Origin: Acidobacteriaceae bacterium
GTDB lineage: Bacteria; Acidobacteriota; Terriglobia; Terriglobales; Acidobacteriaceae
Reading direction: 5' to 3'
DNA: 5,250 nucleotides
Assembly (NCBI GenBank): GCA_027307295.1
Contig: DAHUXF010000226.1
Location: 1 to 5,250, forward strand
The notes beneath the pieces are model-generated. The model searched no databases and was not told where the DNA came from. It worked only from the letters and a program-made list of their open reading frames with translations. Position numbers and translations under genes: made by a program. Positions within the stretch are counted from its first letter, which is position 1. The number at the start of each line of letters is the position of its first letter. This document shows positions 1 through 5,250 of this stretch, in pieces.

Positions 1-1
1 T

Positions 2-6
2 GGAGG
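2..6 (+). promoter_or_regulatory. Ribosome binding site before the ATG at 13
   Basis: GGAGG lies six bases before an ATG. It is the only strong Shine-Dalgarno sequence in the first 200 bases and supports a gene start at 13 rather than a start for the NRPS frame. The window begins too close to it to show any promoter. Confidence 0.35.
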
Positions 7-12
7 TCTTCC

Positions 13-180
13 ATGGCTCTCAGCCGCCGCGACCTGCTCCTCAAAAGCATAGCCATTGGCGTAGTCAAACTCGGGCCGGGCCTCACTGCCGCCTCTGCCG
101 TTGAGGCGTGGCTCCACGCGGAAAAAATGGCCCGCCAGGCCACGATGTTCTATCGGTCAATGCGCTCAGAAACCATCTGA
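13..180 (+). CDS. Possible 5' fragment of a Tat-exported protein gene, cut off at the NRPS junction
   Basis: An ATG at 13 follows a GGAGG (bases 2-6) with six bases between, which is ideal spacing. The first residues, MALSRRDLLLKSIAIGVV, resemble a twin-arginine export signal: S-R-R-x-L-L-x-K followed by a hydrophobic stretch and Ala-rich residues (TAASA) near 25-29. The hydrophobic core is interrupted by a Lys at 19, so the match is imperfect. The frame stays open for 55 codons to a TGA at 178-180, but from about 108 onward the same DNA is clearly coding for an NRPS in another frame, so the authentic part probably ends near 100-107. The body of the protein is missing and the family cannot be named. 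The opposite strand is also open over 1-156 (it would contain PEFDYANGYAFEEQV), so a real gene on the minus strand is an alternative. Third-position GC is higher in the forward frame, which together with the ribosome binding site makes me prefer it. Confidence 0.3.
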   Translation: MALSRRDLLLKSIAIGVVKLGPGLTAASAVEAWLHAEKMARQATMFYRSMRSETI

Positions 181-305
181 AAAGAAAACTGCCGGAATAC
201 ATGGTGCCATCAGCCTATGTATTCTTAAGGGCGCTTCCACTCACAGTGAATGGCAAGCTGGACCGTAAAGCGCTGCCGCCGCCTTCGCAGAACCGCCCAT
301 CCCTG
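108..305 (+). other. Remnant of an adenylation domain (C-terminal subdomain only)
   Basis: Residues 1-66 of the NRPS frame match only the last part of an A domain: the A9 motif LPEYMVP (29-34 and neighbours) and the A10 motif NGKLDRKAL (48-56), which carries the Lys that contacts substrate and acyl-adenylate. The ~430 residues that hold the ATP- and amino-acid-binding core (motifs A1-A8) are absent, and none of the three forward frames over 1-107 shows the expected A8 region (RGxRIELGEIE). By itself this piece cannot activate an amino acid, so what would load the adjoining T domain cannot be predicted from the window. Confidence 0.85.
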
Positions 306-3300
306 GAACAGCCATATGTAGCGCCGCGGACCGAGATGGAAGAAACTCTCGCCGGTATCTGGGCGGAGGTACTGCACGTCTCCCGCGTGGGCGTATATGA
401 CAACTTCCTGCACCTTGGCGGGCATTCGCTGCTTGCGGCCCAGGTGATCTCACGGGTGCAAAAAATCTATGGCGTGCATCTGTCTCTGAAAAGCTTCTTT
501 GACAAGCCCACGCTTGCCGAGTTGGCCGAAACGGTCCAGGCGGGCCAAAAGGAAGCTTCCTACCATGAGGCGTTGCCAATTGTTCCAGTCCCGCGTGACC
601 AGGATATTCCTTTGTCATTCTCGCAGGAACGGGTCTGGTTTCTTTTGCAGTTTGAACCTTCCAGCATTGCTTACCACTTTCAAGCCACTCTTAAAATCAA
701 CGGCCCGCTGGATGTGCCTGCGCTCGAACGGAGCCTGAACGAAATTGTGCGCCGCCATGAGATCCTGCGGACAACTTTTGTACGGAAAGATGGACGCCCG
801 GTCCAGGTAATCCATGAAGCGCAGCCTTTCACTTTGCCCGTTGTTCCGGTAAAAGCCTCCGGCCAGCAGTCCGCCCAAGAAGCGCTTGACCTCCTGATAC
901 GGCAAGAACTGGAAAAAAAGTTTGATATCACCCAGCTTCCCCTTATCCGCTGGATACTGTTTTCCTTGAGTGAACGGGAATTCGTGCTGCTGGATATCGA
1001 GCACCACTTTCTTCACGATGGATGGGGCTTCAACGTATTTACAGGGGAACTGCTCACCCTCTATAAGGCCTTTGCCGCCGGAAAGCCATCACCACTGCCG
1101 CCACCTGCCGTTCAATTCGCGGATTTTGCCTGCTGGCAGCGGCAATCTGTGGCCACTGAACCTGTACAGAAACAGCTTGCTTACTGGAAGCAAAAACTTG
1201 CTGATGTACAGCCTGTGAGCGAACTGCCTGCCGACCATTTGCGGCCACCAGTGCAAACCTTCCGGGGTAACGTGATCAGGTTTATGTTGCCCCTGGATTT
1301 ATCCAGAAAAGTCCGTTCCTTTAGCAGCCGGCAGGGCACAAGCTTATTTGTAACCATGATGTCCGCATTTTTCAGCCTTATTTACCGGTATGGCGGACAA
1401 GACGATCTGTTGGTGGGTTCCACCATAGCCAATCGCAAACAGTCCGGCACAGAGGGTTTGCTGGGCATGCTGGTGGATAACCTGGTGCTCCGCGCACAGA
1501 TTCCAGCCCAGGCAACTTTTCACGACTTTATTTCGCAAGTGCGTGATGTGGCGCTTGAAGCTTATGAAAACCAGGAAGTCCCCTTCCATCACGTGGTGCA
1601 GAATCTAGGTCTGGACCGCAATCTAAGCGTGAACCCCTTGTTCCAGGTGATGTTCAATTTCCATACTGCACCGCTCTTGGTCCCAGAGATCCCTGAATTG
1701 ACATTTGAGCTGACGGAAGCTGTAAGTAATGGCTCTGCCAAGTTCGATCTCGGCATCATTGTAATTCCCTCTTTTGAGCGGCGGCTCCTTCTGAATCCGG
1801 CGTGGGACAAAGACGACTTGCTGATGTTGTGGGAGTTCAATTCGGACTTGTTTGAGGAACAGACAATCCGGAGAATGATTGGGCACTATCAGACGCTTTT
1901 GGAAAGCCTGATAACAGAGCCCGGCCAAAGGATTGCCGACGCCACTCTGTTGCCGCAAATGGAGCGGCAACAAATCCTGGGCTGGAACCAGACACAAAGA
2001 GGATTCAGCTCTGAAAGCTGCGTGCACGAACTCTTCGAAGACCAGGCAGCCAAAACACCCGACGCCATTGCCCTGGAGGGTTCCGAAGAAAAACTTACTT
2101 ATCAAGAGCTGAATCAGCGCGCCAACCAGCTCGCGCGTTATCTGCGGGAGCTCGGCGTGGGCCGGGAAGAACGTGTAGGTATCTACATGGAACGCTGCCC
2201 GGAGATTGTCATCAGCTTATTGGCAGTGCTAAAAGCTGGCGGAACGTATGTGCCCATGGACCCTGCATTGCCTGCTGAGCGCCTTGAATACATCCTGGAA
2301 GATGCCAACGTTGCGGTGCTGCTCTCCAGAAAGGCTGCGAGCCGCGATTTGCCGGCAGGGCGCGCTCAGCTCGTCAGCCTGGAAAAAGACTGGAAAAAGA
2401 TTGCCATTCAGCTTGAGAGCAATCTTGAACGAACCTCCGGCCCGGAGAATCTGGCTTACATGATTTACACCTCCGGTTCAACCGGAAAGCCCAAGGGAGT
2501 GATGGTCCAGCACCGGAGCCTGGTGAATCTTCTGGAATCGGTCCGGCAAGACCTGCCTGTCACCCAGCAGGACACGCTGTTGGCAGTAACCACGTTGTCA
2601 TTCGATATTGCTGCTCTTGAAGTCTTCTCTCCAATCCTGGCAGGCGGCAAGTTATTGCTGGGCGACACCATGCATGAGGACATGCAGAATTTGATGACAA
2701 GAATGCGCGAGCAGCACGTCAGCATTCTGCAAGCCACGCCCACGTTATGGAGAATTTTGGCGGAACAGTCAGGCCAACTTCCCCCCACTGAGCTGAAAAT
2801 TCTCTGCGGCGGCGAAGCCATGGAAAAGACCACGGCAGAGCAACTGCTTAAGCTCAGCAACACGGTGTGGAACATGTATGGACCAACAGAGACAACGGTC
2901 TGGTCATCAATGTTCCAGGTTAAGCAAACGCCAGAGGGCATCGCGCCCATCGGCAAGCCAATCGCCAACACCACGGTGTATGTTCTGGACGACCAGATGG
3001 CCCTGGCCCCCATCGGAATACCCGGTCATCTATATATAGGAGGAACCGGCCTGGCTCGGGGATATATGCGCCGAACAGCTCTTACGGCAGAAAAGTTTTT
3101 GCCTGATCCATTCTCCACAACAGGAGGTGAACGCCTCTATCACACCGGAGACTTAGCGAAGTGGCGTGCTGACGGCAACCTGGAATTTCTGGGAAGAAAA
3201 GACTATCAGGTGAAATTGCGCGGCTACCGGATTGAGCTGGGTGAAATTGAGGCGGTGCTGCTGCAGCATCCGGAAGTCAAAAGCGCAGTGGTCATGGTCA

Positions 3301-3833
3301 GGGGAGATGAACGCAGGGAGAAGCAGCAACTGGTCGCCTATCTGGTGCCCCTGGATGGACAAGCGCCCAGCATCTCAGAATTGCAGGCTCATGCAAGAAA
3401 AAGCTTGCCGGAATACATGGTGCCTTCCCAGGTTGTGATTTTGGAGCAGATGCCATTGACTCCTAACCGCAAGGTAGATCGCAAGGCCCTGTCAGCCATT
3501 GGCTCCGACAAGCTTCCCGTTGAAGCATCCTATGAAGAACCACGCACACCGGGCGAAACCGCACTTGTCACGATCTGGACAAATATCCTGGGCCGGGACC
3601 GCATCGGCATCCATGACAACTTTTTCGCGCTTGGCGGCCATTCTCTGCTGGCTGTGCAGGTCCTCTCGCGGATCCGCGCCATCTATCCGGTCGATTTGCC
3701 GCTCCGGACAATCTTTGAGAGACCTACGATTGCGTCACTGGCGCAAGCAGTGGAAAACGCCTTGATTGAAAAAATTCAAGGCCTGTCAGAAGACGAAGCG
3801 CAGCAATTGCTTGAAAAACTTGCAGAAGCATGA
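108..3833 (+). CDS. Non-ribosomal peptide synthetase, 5'-truncated: (A tail)-T-C-A-T
   Basis: This frame encodes a cytoplasmic assembly-line enzyme of 1241 codons counted from a GTG at 108. Domain order by residue: end of an A domain 1-66, T domain about 75-145 (Ser107), C domain about 160-610 (HHxxxDG at 299-305), complete A domain about 635-1130, T domain about 1143-1216 (Ser1179), and an acidic helical tail to 1241. It therefore holds one full elongation module plus the end of the preceding one. The GTG is only where the frame opens after an in-frame TGA at 102-104. It has no usable ribosome binding site (a GAGG sits one base away) and falls inside the A-domain C-terminal subdomain, so it is not a credible native start. 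The protein is either truncated by a rearrangement or joined artificially. It ends in tandem stops, TGATGA, 22 bases before the next NRPS gene, so the two surely form an operon. No epimerase or thioesterase is present. The NRPS assignment is certain; the product is unknown. Confidence 0.96.
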   Translation: MAPRGKNGPPGHDVLSVNALRNHLKRKLPEYMVPSAYVFLRALPLTVNGKLDRKALPPPSQNRPSLEQPYVAPRTEMEETLAGIWAEVLHVSRVGVYDNFLHLGGHSLLAAQVISRVQKIYGVHLSLKSFFDKPTLAELAETVQAGQKEASYHEALPIVPVPRDQDIPLSFSQERVWFLLQFEPSSIAYHFQATLKINGPLDVPALERSLNEIVRRHEILRTTFVRKDGRPVQVIHEAQPFTLPVVPVKASGQQSAQEALDLLIRQELEKKFDITQLPLIRWILFSLSEREFVLLDIEHHFLHDGWGFNVFTGELLTLYKAFAAGKPSPLPPPAVQFADFACWQRQSVATEPVQKQLAYWKQKLADVQPVSELPADHLRPPVQTFRGNVIRFMLPLDLSRKVRSFSSRQGTSLFVTMMSAFFSLIYRYGGQDDLLVGSTIANRKQSGTEGLLGMLVDNLVLRAQIPAQATFHDFISQVRDVALEAYENQEVPFHHVVQNLGLDRNLSVNPLFQVMFNFHTAPLLVPEIPELTFELTEAVSNGSAKFDLGIIVIPSFERRLLLNPAWDKDDLLMLWEFNSDLFEEQTIRRMIGHYQTLLESLITEPGQRIADATLLPQMERQQILGWNQTQRGFSSESCVHELFEDQAAKTPDAIALEGSEEKLTYQELNQRANQLARYLRELGVGREERVGIYMERCPEIVISLLAVLKAGGTYVPMDPALPAERLEYILEDANVAVLLSRKAASRDLPAGRAQLVSLEKDWKKIAIQLESNLERTSGPENLAYMIYTSGSTGKPKGVMVQHRSLVNLLESVRQDLPVTQQDTLLAVTTLSFDIAALEVFSPILAGGKLLLGDTMHEDMQNLMTRMREQHVSILQATPTLWRILAEQSGQLPPTELKILCGGEAMEKTTAEQLLKLSNTVWNMYGPTETTVWSSMFQVKQTPEGIAPIGKPIANTTVYVLDDQMALAPIGIPGHLYIGGTGLARGYMRRTALTAEKFLPDPFSTTGGERLYHTGDLAKWRADGNLEFLGRKDYQVKLRGYRIELGEIEAVLLQHPEVKSAVVMVRGDERREKQQLVAYLVPLDGQAPSISELQAHARKSLPEYMVPSQVVILEQMPLTPNRKVDRKALSAIGSDKLPVEASYEEPRTPGETALVTIWTNILGRDRIGIHDNFFALGGHSLLAVQVLSRIRAIYPVDLPLRTIFERPTIASLAQAVENALIEKIQGLSEDEAQQLLEKLAEA
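190..208 (+). repeat. 19-base direct repeat, copy 1 (A9 motif of the truncated A domain)
   Basis: The 19 bases tgccggaatacatggtgcc occur identically at 3406-3424. Both copies encode LPEYMVP, the A9 motif of the two A domains. Shared ancestry of the domains explains the similarity, but perfect identity at synonymous positions makes this a plausible site for recombination between modules. Confidence 0.6.
330..542 (+). other. Thiolation (peptidyl carrier) domain 1
   Basis: Residues 75-145 form a carrier domain with the core DNFLHLGGHSLLAAQ. Ser107 (codon TCG at 426-428) would take the 4'-phosphopantetheine arm. The LGGHSLL form (His before Ser) is the usual one for carriers that pass substrate straight to a C domain; carriers in front of epimerases usually read GGDS. 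That fits the C domain that follows at about residue 160. Confidence 0.93.
585..1937 (+). other. Condensation domain 1 (in the first NRPS)
   Basis: Residues about 160-610 are a full C domain forming the peptide bond between the group on T1 and the amino acid on T2. Motifs in order: C1 LSFSQERVWFLLQ (169-181), C2 RRHEILRTTF (215-224), C3 HHFLHDGWG (299-307, His300 the presumed catalytic base), C4 YWKQKL (359-364), C5 GMLVDNLVLR (453-462), C6 EVPFHH (490-495) and C7 NPLFQVMFNF (509-518). All key residues of HHxxxDG are present, so it should be active. The C5 motif is unusual, with Asp-Asn where Asn-Thr is typical, and Gly replaces the common Ser after DGW. No extra N-terminal His motif of dual epimerisation/condensation domains is seen, so an ordinary LCL or DCL type is likely; I cannot separate those two by eye. 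Confidence 0.93.
2010..3497 (+). other. Adenylation domain, predicted to activate glycine
   Basis: Residues about 635-1130 are a complete A domain that forms an aminoacyl-AMP and loads it on T2. Motifs: A1 LTYQEL (663-668), A2 LKAGGTYVPMDP (708-719), A3 YTSGSTGKPKGV (787-798), A4 FDIAALE (832-838), A5 NMYGPTETT (922-930), A6 GHLYIGGTGLARGY (973-986), A7 YHTGDLAKW (1011-1019), A8 GRKDYQVKLRGYRIELGEIE (1029-1048), A9 LPEYMVP (1100-1106) and A10 NRKVDRKAL (1120-1128). Aligned by eye with GrsA, the ten specificity positions read D833 I834 L837 Q L G M V W K1122. The published glycine code begins DILQLG and continues L/M, I/V, W, so glycine is the firm prediction. No insertion (methyltransferase, oxidase) interrupts the domain. 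A10 has Arg instead of Gly before the catalytic Lys, which is kept. Confidence 0.93.
3406..3424 (+). repeat. 19-base direct repeat, copy 2 (A9 motif of the complete A domain)
   Basis: This is the second copy of the identical 19-base stretch at 190-208, in the same place within the glycine-type A domain. The flanking residues differ (KRK before and SAYVF after in copy 1; RKS before and SQVVI after in copy 2), so the identity is local and does not mark a recent duplication of the entire domain. Confidence 0.6.
3534..3830 (+). other. Thiolation domain 2 and C-terminal tail
   Basis: Residues 1143-1216 form the second carrier domain; Ser1179 in NFFALGGHSLLAVQV (codon TCT at 3642-3644) is the phosphopantetheine site. 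The chain then ends with about 25 residues (1217-1241) rich in Glu, Gln and Leu (GLSEDEAQQLLEKLAEA), predicted helical and acidic. Tails with an LSxEEA-type pattern are common at NRPS and PKS subunit ends. Here the tail probably helps the protein find the next subunit, whose first domain is a C domain; that role is inferred from position alone. The His-type carrier core and the absence of an epimerase agree with direct transfer to that C domain. Confidence 0.9.
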
Positions 3834-3859
3834 TGAATGCCGGAGGAGCGAGCGCATGA
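3830..3859 (+). CDS. Nine-codon minigene bridging the two NRPS genes (doubtful)
   Basis: ATG at 3830 overlaps the stop of the first NRPS gene (ATGA, 3830-3833), and the frame MMNAGGASA ends with a TGA that overlaps the start codon of the second NRPS gene (ATGA, 3856-3859). It is very short and no convincing ribosome binding site of its own is seen, only the purine-rich AGAAG just upstream. If translated, it would more likely serve to carry ribosomes from one gene to the next than to make a functional peptide. Chance is a serious alternative at this length. Confidence 0.15.
   Translation: MMNAGGASA
3842..3847 (+). promoter_or_regulatory. Ribosome binding site of the second NRPS gene
   Basis: GGAGGA sits eight bases before the ATG at 3856, near-ideal spacing. 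It fixes the start of the second gene at 3856 rather than at the ATGs at 3830, 3833 or 3837, which are in other frames and lie before this site. No terminator-like hairpin or promoter is visible in the 22-base gap, which supports co-transcription. Confidence 0.8.
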
Positions 3860-5250
3860 AGCCGCCGTTGTCCGCAACACAACAAGAACTTTTAAAAAAG
3901 TTGCTGGCGCGGCCCGGCGCCAAGGCACTTGCGTCTTCTTCTATCCCCAGGCAGCCCAAGCTCGCACACTATCCGCTTTCATTTGCGCAACAGCGGTTTT
4001 GGATGGCGAGTCAGCTTGAGTTGGAAATGCCCGCCTATACCATCGTCCGCGCTTTCCGGTTGACGGGCAAGCTGGACATTGCTGTCCTGGAAAAAAGTTT
4101 TGCGGAATTGATGAAGCGCCATAGCGTGCTGAGGACCACCTTCCAGGAAAGCGAAGAGGGCCCGGTGCAGGTGGTGGTGGAAGATGTCGTGTGCCCTTTT
4201 TCCCGGGTTGATTTGACGTCAGCCGGCCCCGAAGGCCGTAAGCATGCCCTGGCAGAATTGCTACGACAGCAAGCGCACACCCCATTCGATCTTCATCACG
4301 GACCGCTGGCGCGCTTTGTTCTTGCTGCTCTTAGCGATCATGAATATGCGTTGCTGGTGGCGCTGCATCACATCGTTACCGATGATTGGTCCACGCAGAT
4401 TCTCTTCCGCGAGCTGTCTGCCCTCTACCGCAATCTAAGTTCTGGGGAAACTTTGCCGCTCGCGAAGCTGCCTATTGAGTACACGGATTTTGCCGTGTGG
4501 CAGCGCCGGCTCATCCAGGAAGATAAGCTTTCATCCCAGGTAGCGTATTGGAAGCAGAAGCTTGTTGATTTGCCGTCGCCCCTCAATTTGCCAGCCAGGA
4601 CAAGGCCTGCGGAGCCAAGCGTTACCTGCGCCAGAGTCTCATTGCCGGTTACAAAGGAACTATGGGAAAGCGTCAGGAGTCTCTGCCAGACAAGCAAGGC
4701 CACTCTGTTTGAAGTCCTGCTGACCGCATTTGAAGTTCTGCTTGCCTACTACACAGGAGAGGATGACATTGTTATTGCCACGGTAGTCTCAAACCGTGAC
4801 CGCGAGGAGTTGGAGCCTCTGGCCGGCTGTTTAATCAACACAGTGCTTTTGCGAGTGAAGCTGGCGGACAGTCCCACCTTTACTGTTGTGCTCAAGCAGG
4901 CCAGGGAATCAATACTTGACGCGCAAAATAATAAAGACGTTCCCTTCGAACATCTTTTAGAAGTCCTTCAGGCCGGACGGGCTGGCACTCATGCTCCTTT
5001 GGCGCAGGTTTTGTTCGTACTGCAGAACGCGCATGATGCATGCTTGTCTTTGCCCGGCATCAGCGTTGAGCCCATAGCACGGGAACATTGGGCCAGCACG
5101 TTCGACCTGACCCTTGCCCCCGAGCAGACCGGCGACGGACTCAACATTGTGCTTTGCTACAACACCGCCCTCTTTGAAGAACAAACGGTCCAGCGCATGC
5201 TGGAACACTATTGGAGAATTCTGGAAGCCTTGGTTGCCAATCCAGAACAG
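3856..5250 (+). CDS. Non-ribosomal peptide synthetase, 3' end beyond the window: leader-C...
   Basis: Starting at ATG 3856, frame 1 is open to the last base: 465 codons with no stop, so the gene continues to the right. Residues 1-37 form a Lys/Leu-rich leader (LSATQQELLKKLLARPG...) of the kind often seen before subunit-opening C domains. Residues about 38-465 are a nearly full C domain: C1 PLSFAQQRFWMASQ (40-53), C2 KRHSVLRTTF (87-96), C3 HHIVTDDWS (171-179), C4 YWKQKL (231-236), C5 GCLINTVLLR (324-333), C6 KDVPFEHLL (360-368) and C7 HAPLAQVLFVLQN (379-391). It should accept the glycine-ended chain from the upstream protein and join it to the amino acid of its own module, whose A and T domains must lie past the window edge. 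The Gly of HHxxxDG is Asp177 here, while the catalytic His172 and Asp176 are kept. It is clearly in an operon with the preceding NRPS gene. Identity as an NRPS is certain; total length and later domains are unknown. Confidence 0.96.
   Translation, partial: MKPPLSATQQELLKKLLARPGAKALASSSIPRQPKLAHYPLSFAQQRFWMASQLELEMPAYTIVRAFRLTGKLDIAVLEKSFAELMKRHSVLRTTFQESEEGPVQVVVEDVVCPFSRVDLTSAGPEGRKHALAELLRQQAHTPFDLHHGPLARFVLAALSDHEYALLVALHHIVTDDWSTQILFRELSALYRNLSSGETLPLAKLPIEYTDFAVWQRRLIQEDKLSSQVAYWKQKLVDLPSPLNLPARTRPAEPSVTCARVSLPVTKELWESVRSLCQTSKATLFEVLLTAFEVLLAYYTGEDDIVIATVVSNRDREELEPLAGCLINTVLLRVKLADSPTFTVVLKQARESILDAQNNKDVPFEHLLEVLQAGRAGTHAPLAQVLFVLQNAHDACLSLPGISVEPIAREHWASTFDLTLAPEQTGDGLNIVLCYNTALFEEQTVQRMLEHYWRILEALVANPEQ

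Noticed and set aside
1..156. Minus-strand open stretch containing PEFDYANGYAFEEQV
   Set aside because: No start or ribosome binding site is visible, and third-position GC favours the forward frame; kept only as an alternative for the left edge.
1698..1726. TTGACA, 17 bases, TGTAAG: promoter-like spacing inside the first C domain
   Set aside because: The -10 half matches only four of six positions and no gene starts after it; expected by chance in over 5 kb.
1623..2105. 160-codon minus-strand frame opposite the C/A boundary
   Set aside because: Shadow of the NRPS coding strand; no family resemblance and no start signals.
2465..3013. 182-codon minus-strand frame opposite the A domain
   Set aside because: It lies wholly opposite a conserved A domain, has no ribosome binding site that I can see, and its Ser/Cys-rich translation looks like an antisense shadow.
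3031..3048. TATATATAGGAGG resembling a -10 box plus ribosome binding site
   Set aside because: It encodes LYIGGTG of the A6 motif, and no start codon lies at a suitable distance (next ATG at 3065).
3465..3485. A10 motif NRKVDRK with Arg instead of Gly
   Set aside because: The catalytic Lys is kept, and variation at the preceding residue is known in working A domains, so it is not a sign of inactivity.
3837..4019. 60-codon frame starting at ATG 3837 across the start of the second NRPS gene
   Set aside because: It is in another frame from the clear C-domain coding at 3856 onward, its ATG precedes the ribosome binding site, and its product has no recognisable features.

Overview
This window is the inside of a non-ribosomal peptide synthetase (NRPS) operon, read entirely on the + strand. 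Base composition is moderately GC-rich (roughly mid-50s percent by eye). The codon use and the style of the NRPS domains would suit a soil or other environmental bacterium with secondary metabolism. Acidobacteriota, myxobacteria and cyanobacteria-like lineages all came to mind, but the sequence gives no marker that decides between them, so the taxonomic suggestion is weak.

Layout. Bases 1-107 do not look like NRPS in any frame. They carry a well-spaced ribosome binding site and an ATG at 13 opening a short frame with a Tat-like twin-arginine signal (MALSRRDLLLK...). At about 100-110 the sequence switches abruptly to NRPS coding in a different frame. From 108 to 3833 one long frame encodes the last ~65 residues of an adenylation (A) domain, then a thiolation (T) domain, then a full C-A-T module. 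After a 22-base gap with a good ribosome binding site, a second NRPS gene starts at 3856 and is open to the last base of the window (465 codons). It encodes a short N-terminal leader and an almost complete condensation (C) domain.

How the genes work together. The first protein would receive an aminoacyl group on its first T domain, provided that an A domain exists to load it. It would then join that group to the amino acid activated by its complete A domain, whose specificity-pocket residues read D-I-L-Q-L-G-M-V-W-K, close to the classic glycine code. The product, held on the second T domain, would be passed to the C domain that begins the second protein. No epimerase, methyltransferase, thioesterase or tailoring gene lies in the window, so neither the product nor the end of the line can be deduced.

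Main points for a second look: the headless A domain at the left edge joined to an unrelated Tat-type gene start; a nine-codon minigene whose start overlaps the stop of gene 1 and whose stop overlaps the start of gene 2; and an Asp in place of the Gly of HHxxxDG in the second protein's C domain. Nothing here demands a wholly new system; most of the window is ordinary modular NRPS.
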